DNA from: DASZBX01 sp035943635
GTDB taxonomy: Bacteria; Actinomycetota; Actinomycetes; Streptomycetales; Catenulisporaceae
Reading direction: 5' to 3'
NCBI GenBank assembly: GCA_035943635.1
Contig: DASZBX010000033.1
Location: forward strand, 62,001-126,000
Length of the DNA stretch: 64,000 nt
Shown: in pieces, positions 45,842 through 54,334 of the stretch
Position numbering within the stretch: position 1 is the first letter of the stretch
How the letters are laid out: each line of letters opens with the position of its first letter
Notes under the pieces: generated by a model
Seen by the model: only the letters and a program-made list of their open reading frames with translations
The model's database searches: none
Told to the model about the DNA's origin: nothing
Program-made: the position numbers and the translations under genes

Positions 45842-46239
45842 CTGCTAACGGTAACCTGCCTGGTCCCATTCTCAGTGGGTGCTGGACTACTTGTGTGGAA
45901 TTCCGTACGGAGCGCGGGGTGCGCCCCGGCGCCGTTGCGCGCCTGTTGCGGACGTTTTGGGCGGGCTTGGGCGCGCCGGCCGCGGCTCCGGCCGAGGTCG
46001 CCGGGGGGTGGCGGCGAGGTGGTCGGCCGGTGGACGCACGGAGGCCGCCACCTGTCCAGGAGATGGCCGAAATGTGTCCTGCGGATGGCCAGGGGGTGTC
46101 CAGGCGGGATTTTCGACCGGCACCGGGGTGAGCGCGGCGACCGGTCGGGACCGCGCGATCGGGGGCGTCGTCCGGCCGGGCAGGTGCACGCGCGAGTGCA
46201 CGCGCACCTGCCCGGCCGGACGACGCTGCGTCCGAGCGT
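45842..46239. other. 400-bp gap between RNase D and the LuxR-type gene
   Basis: It includes the promoter side of rnd and the 23-bp perfect stem-loop that follows the LuxR-type gene. No gene is supported. Confidence 0.45.
46165..46226 (-). terminator. Very long perfect hairpin after the LuxR-type regulator gene
   Basis: Bases 46165-46187 pair perfectly with 46204-46226 (23 bp), with a 16-base loop that itself contains CGC/GCG matches. It begins 14 bases beyond the stop of the regulator gene. There is no U-tract. Confidence 0.6.
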
Positions 46240-46962
46240 TCAGCTGAGGATGCCGCCGCGCATGCCGACCGCGACCATGCCGGCCCGGTCGCCGGTGCCC
46301 AGCTTGCGCGCGATCCGGGCCAGGTGGCTCTTCACGGTGAGCGCGGACAGGCCCATGGTCTGGCCGATGGCCTTGTTCGACCGGCCGTCCGCGACCAGGC
46401 GCAGCACCTCGATCTCGCGCGCGGACAGCTCGCGGCAGCCGGCGTTCATCGGGGCGGGCATCGCGCCCGCGGCCAGCGCGCCGGCGGTGCCGGCCGGGCC
46501 GACGCCGGCCAGCCGGCGTTCGCGCAGGTGCGGCGGGAGCGCGCCGAGGCCGCCCTGCTGGTGTCCGGGCAGCATGCCCGGCCGGCTCGGCGGGAGCATC
46601 CGCGCGCCGGTGACCACGTAGCCGCGCACGCCGGAGGCCAGGGCCGCGCGGACCGCGTTCGTGTCGTCCGCGGTGGAGATGGCCACCGCGCTGTTCCAGC
46701 CGAGGCTTCGCATCTCCGCGAGGAGCGCGAGTCCGGGGCCGTCGGGCAGGTGGACGTCGACAATGGCGATATCGCGGGCAGTGGCCATCCGGGTGCGGGC
46801 CTCGGCGATGGTGGATGCTTCCACCACGTCGCGGACACCCAGCGCCCACAGATGGCGGGTGACCGAAGTTCGGACGCGCGGGTCGTGGACGACGACCATC
46901 GCGGTGAGTTTCGCAGGTCGATATGCCAACAGGCTCGCGGTGTGATCGACGAGTACCGACAC
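46240..46962 (-). CDS. Orphan LuxR-type response regulator
   Basis: A 240-residue protein with a receiver-like domain (VVVHDPRVRTSVTRHLWALG, probable phospho-acceptor D69 in IAIVDVHLPDGPG) and a C-terminal LuxR/NarL helix-turn-helix (LSAREIEVLRLVADGRSNKA, TVKSHLARIARKLG). Between them lies a Gly/Pro/Arg-rich linker of about 50 residues, longer than usual. No histidine kinase is adjacent. The GTG start at 46962 has AGGAGG six bases ahead. Its place between rnd and DUF3000/hemE is shared by Streptomyces; targets are unknown. Confidence 0.87.
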   Translation of the reverse strand: MSVLVDHTASLLAYRPAKLTAMVVVHDPRVRTSVTRHLWALGVRDVVEASTIAEARTRMATARDIAIVDVHLPDGPGLALLAEMRSLGWNSAVAISTADDTNAVRAALASGVRGYVVTGARMLPPSRPGMLPGHQQGGLGALPPHLRERRLAGVGPAGTAGALAAGAMPAPMNAGCRELSAREIEVLRLVADGRSNKAIGQTMGLSALTVKSHLARIARKLGTGDRAGMVAVGMRGGILS

Positions 46963-47530
46963 CTTCGCCTCCTAGGGGCTGTCGGAGGGTGGATCCGGTC
47001 CGCAGGTGTGGAGGGTTGCGTCCGGACGGGGGTGCTACGAGGAGAGGAATCGGCAATCCAGGTGCGGACCTTTAGCGTGATGACCCTTACCGGGTGCCCT
47101 CCGGATGGGTTAAGCAGCAGGGGCATTTGGCCCATTGCCCACCCGAACGGCGTAGTACGGCGCCTGACCGACTTGCTTTTTCGCGGCTGTGGACTTCTGT
47201 CCGGCGCGGTGATACCAGCGTTGAACTGCTCTGATCACTAAGCGTCAGAGCGCCGGCCGGGTGACTGGGAAGGAGCTGGACTTGATGCTTACCCGAATGG
47301 TGGAAAAGTAAACAGCGGGGAATGTTCACCTGCTTGGCTCAGTGGATGTCGGTCGTCCACTGAGTCCGGGGCGGGTCCGGGCCGGGTCCGCGCAGGGCCG
47401 GGACGGGCTCCCCCAGGCCGAGCGGCCGAGCGGCCGGGGCGGCTGCGGGCGGCTGCGGGCGGCTATGAGTGGGCGTGGGCGTGGGCGGGCACCGGTCGGC
47501 TGCGGGGCGGCCGTGACCGGGTGCGGGGCT
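46963..47530. other. 570-bp gap upstream of the LuxR-type gene
   Basis: It contains the regulator's promoter region in comparatively AT-rich sequence (47040-47340) and, near the DUF3000 end, short tandem repeats GGCTGCGGGC (47440-47462) and GTGGGC. No gene is supported. Confidence 0.4.
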
Positions 47531-48475
47531 TCAGCGGCGCGGGGCGCCGGGGAATGAGGAGACTCCGGCGGCCAGCACCGGCGGCAGGCCGGCGGCCGAG
47601 GACAGCAGGTCGGACCAGGCCTGGAAGTGGGCCTGGACTGCCGCGTACGCGTCCTCGGGCGAGGGCACGCGCCCGCCGGACCCGCCGGGGCCGAGGTGGA
47701 ACAGCGGGGTCCAGGAGGCGCGCAGCTCTAGCGAGTGCTCGATCGGCTCCACCACGCCGGTCAGGTCGCCCGCGCCCGGGCCGAACTCGTCGTCGGACAG
47801 GTGCGCGCCGGAGCCGGGCTGCAGTCCGCCTGTCCGCGGCCCGCCCGCGGCCGGGCCCTGGCCGCCGCCGGAACCGGGCCGGCCCGAGGACGCCGAGCCC
47901 GCGCCGAAACCGGTTCCGGCCGTCGCGGCGGCGCTCACCGCCGCCCCGCCCGGGCCGGAGCCGGCCGGGTCCCCGGCGGCCGGTCCGGTCCGGGCCAGCT
48001 CGCCGAACCGGGTGGAGGCGCACTGGGAGACCGTGCCGCCGAGCGCCGCGTACCGGGCCTGGCGCCGTTCGAAGGCCTCGGTCAGCCAGGACCAGGCCAC
48101 CTCGGGCAGCAGCCGGTCCTCGGCGATCTCGGTCTCGAGGTCGACCTGGATCAGGGTGACGCAGCGGAAGACGCCCTTCCACTCCGGGTGCCCGTCCGGC
48201 TCGTACAGCAGCACGAACCGGCCGGAGCCGAGCTCCTCGGCCTCGCCGTTCGGGTCGGTCGGGCCGAGCACGGCGACCGAGCCGGCGTAGCTGTGGCTGG
48301 CCAGCCGGCGCGGGGCCGGCAGCTGCTCGCGGTCGAGCTCCGGGCGCAGCTCGAGCGCGGCCAGTCCGGCCAGCGCGCGTTCGAACACGGCCGGGACCAG
48401 CGTGGTCGGGGCCGAATCCGGGTCGAGCGGCCCCAGGTTGCGCAAAGGACGGTGTCCGCGGTGCGGCTCAGGCAT
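47531..48475 (-). CDS. DUF3000 family protein
   Basis: A 314-residue actinobacterial protein. The first about 160 residues form the conserved domain (VFERALAGLAALELRPELDR, RRLASHSYAGSVAVL, GRFVLLYEPDGHPEWKGVFR). A Gly/Ala/Pro-rich insert (about 165-235) follows, then HSLELRASWTPLFHLGPGGS. No catalytic motif is recognised. It is divergent from hemE, a conserved arrangement in actinomycetes, but a haem-related role has not been shown. Confidence 0.82.
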   Translation of the reverse strand: MPEPHRGHRPLRNLGPLDPDSAPTTLVPAVFERALAGLAALELRPELDREQLPAPRRLASHSYAGSVAVLGPTDPNGEAEELGSGRFVLLYEPDGHPEWKGVFRCVTLIQVDLETEIAEDRLLPEVAWSWLTEAFERRQARYAALGGTVSQCASTRFGELARTGPAAGDPAGSGPGGAAVSAAATAGTGFGAGSASSGRPGSGGGQGPAAGGPRTGGLQPGSGAHLSDDEFGPGAGDLTGVVEPIEHSLELRASWTPLFHLGPGGSGGRVPSPEDAYAAVQAHFQAWSDLLSSAAGLPPVLAAGVSSFPGAPRR

Positions 48476-48814
48476 AGCCGCAGAGTATTGCGGCGCCGCG
48501 GGCGGGGCGCGCAGGCGCGCGGAGCGAATTCGAGATGAGTGCTCGTAGTCCTCACAAAATGGCGCCGCGGGCCGGGTCGGAAGGTGAGGTAAGCGGACGA
48601 AACCGGAGGATTGGGCGGGTGCGGCGGGCGGCGGACGTTCCTCTGCGTGCGCGCCCCGTACACGCAGCAGAGTCGACATTGGTCTCGGGACCACGCAGAC
48701 GACCGCTTCGGGACACACCCGTATATGAGGTTTCGCGACGGGCCCGTGGACCGTGTGCGGCGTACTTTTCCGGTCAGCGCTGTCGCCATCGTGGCGGCAT
48801 GCGAGGATCGGGGG
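48476..48814. other. Divergent promoter region of DUF3000 and hemE
   Basis: About 340 bases without a supported gene. The AT-richer part (48655-48735, around CCGTATATGAGG) is the likely promoter zone of hemE. Confidence 0.4.
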
Positions 48815-49966
48815 GTGAGTGGTACAGATCCGGCGCACGGCGCCGCAGCAGCAGACCGGTCCACGTCGGCCGTCCCGTCCCCGGTAGCGCACCAGGACGG
48901 ATCCCCGCAGTCGCCATCGCGCCCGCCGGCCCATTCCGGCCTGGCTGATTCCGCCTTCCTCCGGGCCTGCCACCGGCAGCCGGGCGCACACACCCCGGTG
49001 TGGTTCATGCGCCAGGCCGGCCGGTCGCTGCCGGAATACCGGGCGATCCGGTCCGAGGTGGCCATGCTCGAGTCCTGCATGATGCCGGAGCTGGTGACCG
49101 AGATCACCATGCAGCCGGTCCGCCGCTACGGCGTGGACGCGGCCATCCTGTTCAGCGACATCGTGGTGCCGCTCAAGGCCATCGGGGTCGACCTGGACAT
49201 CAAGCCGGGGATCGGGCCGGTGGTCGAGCACCCGATCCGCGACCGGGCCGGGCTGGCCCAGCTGCGCGCGCCCGAGCCGGACGACCTCGCGCCGATCGGC
49301 GCCGCGGTCCGGCTGCTGACCGCCGAGCTCGGCCCGACCCCGCTGATCGGGTTCGCCGGGGCGCCGTTCACCCTGGCCAGCTACCTGATCGAGGGCGGGC
49401 CGTCCCGCGGGCACGAACTGACCAAGGCCATGATGTACGGCGAGCCGGAGCTGTTCGCCGCGCTGCTGGACCGGCTGGCCGAGATCACCGCCGCCTTCCT
49501 GCGGGTGCAGATCGAGGCCGGGGCCGGCGCGGTCCAGCTGTTCGACTCCTGGGTCGGCGCGCTCGCCCCGGCGGACTACCGCCGGCACGTGCAGCCCGCC
49601 TCAGCGAAGGTGTTCGACGCGGTCAGCGGGTACGGCGTGCCGAAGATCCACTTCGGCGTCGGCACCGGGGAACTGCTGCACGACATGGGCGAGGCCGGCG
49701 CGGACGTGGTCGGGGTGGACTGGCGGGTGCCGCTGGACGAGGCGGCCAAGCGGGTCGGCCCGGGCAAGGCGCTGCAGGGCAACCTGGACCCGGCGATCCT
49801 GTTCGCGCCGGAGCACGCGTACACGGCCGCGACCCTCCAGGTGCTCGACGACGCCAAGGGGCTGGAAGGACACGTGTTCAACCTCGGCCACGGCGTCGGC
49901 CCGAGCACCGACCCGGGCGTGCTCAAGAAGATCGTCGACCTCGTGCACGAGACCACCGCCCGCTGA
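48815..49966 (+). CDS. hemE: Uroporphyrinogen decarboxylase
   Basis: A 383-residue enzyme that converts uroporphyrinogen III to coproporphyrinogen III. Signatures are TPVWFMRQAGRSLPEYR near the N-terminus and IGFAGAPFTLASYLIEGG; the substrate-coordinating Asp lies in LFSDIVVP. The GTG at 48815 has GAGG eight bases upstream; about 45 residues precede the conserved domain and are low-complexity, so a later start is possible. Its stop overlaps the next start (TGATG), making a hemE-cgoX-hemQ operon. Confidence 0.95.
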   Translation: MSGTDPAHGAAAADRSTSAVPSPVAHQDGSPQSPSRPPAHSGLADSAFLRACHRQPGAHTPVWFMRQAGRSLPEYRAIRSEVAMLESCMMPELVTEITMQPVRRYGVDAAILFSDIVVPLKAIGVDLDIKPGIGPVVEHPIRDRAGLAQLRAPEPDDLAPIGAAVRLLTAELGPTPLIGFAGAPFTLASYLIEGGPSRGHELTKAMMYGEPELFAALLDRLAEITAAFLRVQIEAGAGAVQLFDSWVGALAPADYRRHVQPASAKVFDAVSGYGVPKIHFGVGTGELLHDMGEAGADVVGVDWRVPLDEAAKRVGPGKALQGNLDPAILFAPEHAYTAATLQVLDDAKGLEGHVFNLGHGVGPSTDPGVLKKIVDLVHETTAR

Positions 49967-51537
49967 TGTCCGAGCAGGCATCGGGCGCGCCGCTCGGCGG
50001 CGGGGCAGGCCGGACCCTGGCGCCGGGGCCCCGGTCGGCGACCGTGATCCCGCCCTCCGGCCGGCCGGCCGAGCACGGGCGCGGCGCCGGACGGCACCTG
50101 GTCGTGATCGGCGCCGGGATCACCGGACTGGCCGCCGCCCGGGCCGCCCGGCAGCAGGGGCTGCGGGTGACGGTGCTGGAGGCCGGGCCGTGTCCCGGCG
50201 GGAAGCTCGCCCTGGGCGAGGTCGCCGGCGTGCAGATCGACCTCGGCGCCGAGTCCATCCTGGCCCGCCGGCCCGAGGGCACCGACCTGGCCGCCCAGAT
50301 CGGGCTGACCGGCGACCTGGTCCACCCGGCCACGATCAGCGCCGGGATCTGGAGCCGGGGCCGGCTGCGCACCCTGCCGGCCGGACACCTGATGGGCGTG
50401 CCCGGCGACCTGCGCGCGCTGGCCGACTCCGGGATCCTGAGCGAGCAGGGCGTGGCCCGCGCCCAGGCCGACCAGACCCTGCCCCCGACCCCGGTCGACG
50501 GCGACGTCTCGGTCGGCGCGTTCGTGGCCGCCCGGATGGGCCGCGAGGTCAGCGACCGACTGGTCGAGCCACTGCTCGGCGGGGTCTACGCCGGGCACGC
50601 CGAACGGCTCTCGCTGCGGGCGACCATCCCGCAGCTGGCCCCGCTGGCCGCCGCGGGCACCCCGCTCGGCGAGGGCGTGCGCGCCCTGCTCGACGCCGCC
50701 GCGGCCGCGCGGCCGGCCGGGCCGCCGCCGCCCGTGTTCGCCGGACTGCGCGGCGGAGTCGGCCGGCTGGCGGTGGAACTGGCCGCCGCGAACGAGGCCG
50801 ACGGGATCGACACCCGGTTCGGCACCGCGGTCACCTCGCTGAAGCAGGAAACCGGCACGGGAACAGCAGCCGGATCGGCCGCCGGGACCGGCTGGCGGCT
50901 GACCCTGAGCGACGGGACCTCCCTGACCGCCGACGCGGTGGTCCTCGCCGTCCCGGCCCACGCCGCCGCCCGACTGCTCGCCGACCTGGCCGGACCGGCC
51001 GCGAACGCCCTGACCGAGATCGAGTACGGCTCGGTCGCGATCGTCACCCTGGCCGTCCCGCGGGCCGGCCTCGGCGACGCCGAACTGCCCGGCTCCGGAT
51101 TCCTGGTCCCCGCGGTCGAAGGCCGCTCGATCAAGGCGGCCACCTTCTCCACCGCCAAATGGCCGTGGCTGGCCGACAGCGCGGGCGAGCAGGACCTGGC
51201 CGTGCTGCGCGCCTCGATCGGCCGGGCCGGCGAGACCGCCGAACTCGACCGCGACGACGCCGACCTGGTCACCATGGTCCGCACCGACCTCGCCGCCGCG
51301 ACCGGACTGTCCGCGACTCCGGTCGACACCCACGTCCAACGCTGGACCGACTCCCTGCCGCAGTACACCGTCGGACACCTCGACCGGGTCGCCCGGATCC
51401 GGGCCGCCCTGCCGGCCGGCACCGCGGTGGCCGGCGCGGCGTACGACGGCGTCGGCATCCCCGCCTGCATCGCCTCCGCGCACGCCGCGGTGCACTCCCT
51501 GACGACCACCTGGAACGAAAGGCCCGACCGCCCATGA
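49966..51537 (+). CDS. cgoX: Coproporphyrinogen III oxidase (HemY/CgoX type FAD enzyme)
   Basis: A 523-residue FAD enzyme of the Gram-positive HemY type. It has the dinucleotide motif VVIGAGITGLAAARAAR near residue 47, EPLLGGVYAGHAERLS typical of the family, and a C-terminal AGAAYDGVGIPACIASA. Because hemQ follows, it is expected to oxidise coproporphyrinogen III to coproporphyrin III rather than act on protoporphyrinogen. The first about 42 residues are a low-complexity extension. Start and stop overlap with both neighbours. Confidence 0.92.
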   Translation: MSEQASGAPLGGGAGRTLAPGPRSATVIPPSGRPAEHGRGAGRHLVVIGAGITGLAAARAARQQGLRVTVLEAGPCPGGKLALGEVAGVQIDLGAESILARRPEGTDLAAQIGLTGDLVHPATISAGIWSRGRLRTLPAGHLMGVPGDLRALADSGILSEQGVARAQADQTLPPTPVDGDVSVGAFVAARMGREVSDRLVEPLLGGVYAGHAERLSLRATIPQLAPLAAAGTPLGEGVRALLDAAAAARPAGPPPPVFAGLRGGVGRLAVELAAANEADGIDTRFGTAVTSLKQETGTGTAAGSAAGTGWRLTLSDGTSLTADAVVLAVPAHAAARLLADLAGPAANALTEIEYGSVAIVTLAVPRAGLGDAELPGSGFLVPAVEGRSIKAATFSTAKWPWLADSAGEQDLAVLRASIGRAGETAELDRDDADLVTMVRTDLAAATGLSATPVDTHVQRWTDSLPQYTVGHLDRVARIRAALPAGTAVAGAAYDGVGIPACIASAHAAVHSLTTTWNERPDRP

Positions 51538-52301
51538 CCGAGCAGACCCCCGCCGCCGGCACTCCCGGCGAGACCGCCCCCGCCGCCGAGGCCGCCCCGG
51601 GCGCCCGCCCGGTCAGCCGCAAGGCCCGGGAACTGAACGAGACCATCCGCTACACCTGCTGGTCGGTGTTCCAGGTGGTCCAGTCGATCCCGGACGAGGA
51701 CCGGGCCGACTGCGCCGCCGAGGTCGAGGACCTGTACGCGGACCTGGCCGCCAAGGACGTCGTGGTGCGCGGCACCTACGACCTGGCCGGGCTGCGCTCG
51801 GACGCCGACCTGATGATCTGGTGGCACGCCCCGGCCGCCGAGGACCTGCAGGACGCCTACTCGCGCTTCCGGAAGACCACGCTCGGCCGGGCCAGCGAAC
51901 CGGTCTGGTCGAACATGGCCCTGCACCGGCCGGCCGAGTTCAACAAGAGCCACATCCCGGCCTACCTGGCCGGAGAGCCGGCCAAGAACTGGGCCGCGGT
52001 CTACCCGTTCGTCCGCTCCTACGAGTGGTACCTGCTGCCGGACGAGGAGCGCCGCGCCCTGCTGGCCGAACACGGCAAGATGTCGCGCGACTACCCGGAC
52101 GTGCGGGCCAACACCGTGCCGTCGTTCGCGCTCGGCGACTACGAGTGGCTGCTCGCCTTCGAGGCCGACGAACTGCACCGGATCGTGGACCTGATGCGGC
52201 ACCTGCGCGGCTCGGAGACCCGGCGGCACGTGCGGGAAGAGGTGCCGTTCTTCACCGGGCGCCGCCGGTCGCCGGCCGAGCTGATGGACAGCCTGCCGTA
52301 G
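51534..52301 (+). CDS. hemQ: Coproheme decarboxylase HemQ
   Basis: A 255-residue HemQ (chlorite-dismutase-like fold), which decarboxylates coproheme to haem b as the last step of the coproporphyrin-dependent route. Family blocks are RYTCWSVFQVV, YPFVRSYEWYLLPDEERRAL, HGKMSRDYPDVRANTVPSFA and GDYEWLLAFE. The Arg typical of true chlorite dismutases is not evident, and context (hemE, cgoX) supports HemQ. The N-terminal 35 residues are a disordered Ala/Pro extension. An ATGA overlap with cgoX couples translation. Confidence 0.95.
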   Translation: MTEQTPAAGTPGETAPAAEAAPGARPVSRKARELNETIRYTCWSVFQVVQSIPDEDRADCAAEVEDLYADLAAKDVVVRGTYDLAGLRSDADLMIWWHAPAAEDLQDAYSRFRKTTLGRASEPVWSNMALHRPAEFNKSHIPAYLAGEPAKNWAAVYPFVRSYEWYLLPDEERRALLAEHGKMSRDYPDVRANTVPSFALGDYEWLLAFEADELHRIVDLMRHLRGSETRRHVREEVPFFTGRRRSPAELMDSLP

Positions 52302-52344
52302 TCGCCGGTCTCAGGCCGCCGGACCATCGGGCGGCCCTGCGCGC

Positions 52345-52638
52345 TCAGCCGCCGGCCGCCTGGTAGAGAGTGCGCAGCGCCGCCGCGATGTCGGCCACCT
52401 CGGTGAGGCGGCCGGCCGCGACGGACACCACGAGGCCCTCCGTGTCGTCGACCGGGACCGGGCGGCCGGGCACGCCGTTCAGGTCGAGCAGGACCCGCGC
52501 GCTCAGCCAGCTCAGCCGCTTGTTCCCGTCGATCAGCGGATGGCCCTTGGCGAGCGAGTGCAGCAGCGCGGCGGCCTTGAGCCAGATGTCCGGGAAAGGC
52601 TGCACACGGGCGTGCCGGATCATTGATCCGCAGATCAT
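52345..52638 (-). pseudogene. Doc/Fic-type toxin remnant, N-terminally truncated
   Basis: About 97 residues. The Doc core is clear: WLKAAALLHSLAKGHPLIDG followed by NKRLSWLSARVLLDLNG, with the catalytic-loop HxxxDGNKR form (HPLIDGNKR). Complete Doc proteins have about 45 more residues upstream (start region and the RPRATVFG-like segment). Here only MIRHARVQPFPDIW remains before the core, and upstream sequence is the ugd promoter region. No antitoxin gene is adjacent. It is best read as a decayed toxin. Confidence 0.7.
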
Positions 52639-52735
52639 GCGGATGTACCCGTTTGTTCACCCCGAGCGATTGTGGGCGGCTAGGCTTCGATCTGGCCATA
52701 TCCACCAAGAATGTCGACCCCTGATAGGACACATC

Positions 52736-54088
52736 ATGGATGCTGTTGTGAGGCGAGTGACTGTCATCGGTACCGGTTATCTCGGTGCGACGCATGCGGC
52801 GTGCATGGCGGAACTGGGGTTCGAGGTTCTGGGCATGGATGTGGACGCCGAGAAGGTCGCGGCGCTGTCCGAGGGGCGGATCACGTTCCACGAGCCGGGA
52901 CTGCCGGAGCTGCTGAGCAAGCACGTCGCGTCGGGACGGCTGCGGTTCACCACCTCGTACGCGGAAGTCGCGGCGTTCGGCGCGGGCGAGGAGGGGACCG
53001 TGGTGCACTTCGTGTGCGTCAACACCCCGCAGCGCAAGGGCGAGTACGCCGCGGATGTGAGCTACCTGGAGGCCGTGGTCGACGGGCTGGGCCCGCACCT
53101 GGCCGGCGACGTGGTCGTGGTCAACAAGTCGACCTCGCCCGCGGGCACCGCGGTGCGGCTCTCGGACCGGTTCGAGGCACTGGTCGGCGACGGCGTGCGG
53201 GTGGAGCTCGTGTCCAACCCCGAGTTCCTGCGCGAGGGCCACGCGGTGGCCGACACGCTGCACCCGGACCGTCTGGTCGTCGGGGCGACGTCACCGGAGG
53301 GCGAGGCGGTGCTGCGTGCGGTGTACGAGCCGCTGACCTCGGCCGGGGTGCCCCTGGTGGTCACCGACCTGGCGACCGCGGAGCTGGTGAAGAACGCGGC
53401 GAACGCGTTCCTGTCCACCAAGATCTCCTTCATCAACGCGATGGCGGAGGTGTGCGAGGCCGCGGGCGGGGACGTGATGGCGCTGTCGGAGGCGCTGTCG
53501 TACGACCCGCGGATCGGCGGCCGGTTCCTGACCCCGGGCCTCGGTTTCGGGGGTGGGTGTCTGCCGAAGGACATCCGGGCGTTCATGGCGCGGGCCGGGG
53601 AGTTGGGGGTGGATCAGGCGCTGGCGTTCTTGCGGGAGGTGGACGCGATCAACATGCGCCGGCGGATCCGGACGGTGGATCTGGCCCGGGAGCAGTGCGG
53701 CGGGTCGTTCCTGGGCCGGCGGGTGGCGGTGTGGGGTGCGGCGTTCAAGCCGGACACCGACGACGTGCGCGACTCCCCGGCGTTGAACGTCGCGGCCGCG
53801 ATCCAGCTGCAGGGGGCGCAGGTGACGGTGTACGACCCGCAGGCCAACGACACCGCGCGCAAGATCGAGCCGACCCTGGTGTTCGCCGACAGCGCCCTGG
53901 ACGCGGTCGCCGGCGCGGACGTGCTGCTGCACCTGACCGAGTGGGAGGAGTTCCGCCGGATCGACCCGGCCCTGGTGGCCGACCGGGTCAAGGCCCGGCA
54001 CGTGGTCGACGGGCGCAACGCCCTGGACGCCGCCGCCTGGCGCCAGGCCGGCTGGACCTACCGCGCCCTGGGCCGGCCGACCCTGTAG
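52736..54088 (+). CDS. ugd: UDP-glucose 6-dehydrogenase
   Basis: A 450-residue enzyme that oxidises UDP-glucose to UDP-glucuronate for surface polysaccharides. It shows the NAD motif VIGTGYLGATHAA, the middle-domain AELVKNAANAFLSTKISFIN, the catalytic cysteine C275 in GFGGGCLPKDI, and the UDP-binding AAFKPDTDDVRDSPA. The ATG at 52736 has a weak GGA ahead; further upstream codons belong to the intergenic region. It stands alone on the plus strand before the polysaccharide locus. Confidence 0.94.
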   Translation: MDAVVRRVTVIGTGYLGATHAACMAELGFEVLGMDVDAEKVAALSEGRITFHEPGLPELLSKHVASGRLRFTTSYAEVAAFGAGEEGTVVHFVCVNTPQRKGEYAADVSYLEAVVDGLGPHLAGDVVVVNKSTSPAGTAVRLSDRFEALVGDGVRVELVSNPEFLREGHAVADTLHPDRLVVGATSPEGEAVLRAVYEPLTSAGVPLVVTDLATAELVKNAANAFLSTKISFINAMAEVCEAAGGDVMALSEALSYDPRIGGRFLTPGLGFGGGCLPKDIRAFMARAGELGVDQALAFLREVDAINMRRRIRTVDLAREQCGGSFLGRRVAVWGAAFKPDTDDVRDSPALNVAAAIQLQGAQVTVYDPQANDTARKIEPTLVFADSALDAVAGADVLLHLTEWEEFRRIDPALVADRVKARHVVDGRNALDAAAWRQAGWTYRALGRPTL

Positions 54089-54334
54089 CGCAGACGTAGA
54101 TCGTTTCCGGCGCCGGATTCGGCGCCCCCCTCAGCGGATTCCGGCAACCCGGGATCCGCTGAGTCGTCTTCGCGCAAGCCGCCCCGGCATATTGGTGCAC
54201 GGATGGTACAGAACGAGCATTGTGCAACGACAAAAGAATGCTGACACCGTATTAAAGCTCTGTATTGATGCGCTTTGATGATCGCTTTGGTCGGCAGCCG
54301 ACTTTACCTGCAGCAGACTGATCAATGAAGCGCG

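Noticed and set aside
47440..47500. CRISPR-like or functional tandem repeat (GGCTGCGGGC and GTGGGC units)
   Set aside because: Only two to three short imperfect units with no spacers; simple GC-rich slippage.
51534..52301. Chlorite dismutase
   Set aside because: Context with hemE and cgoX and the family blocks identify HemQ; true chlorite dismutases are not found in such operons.
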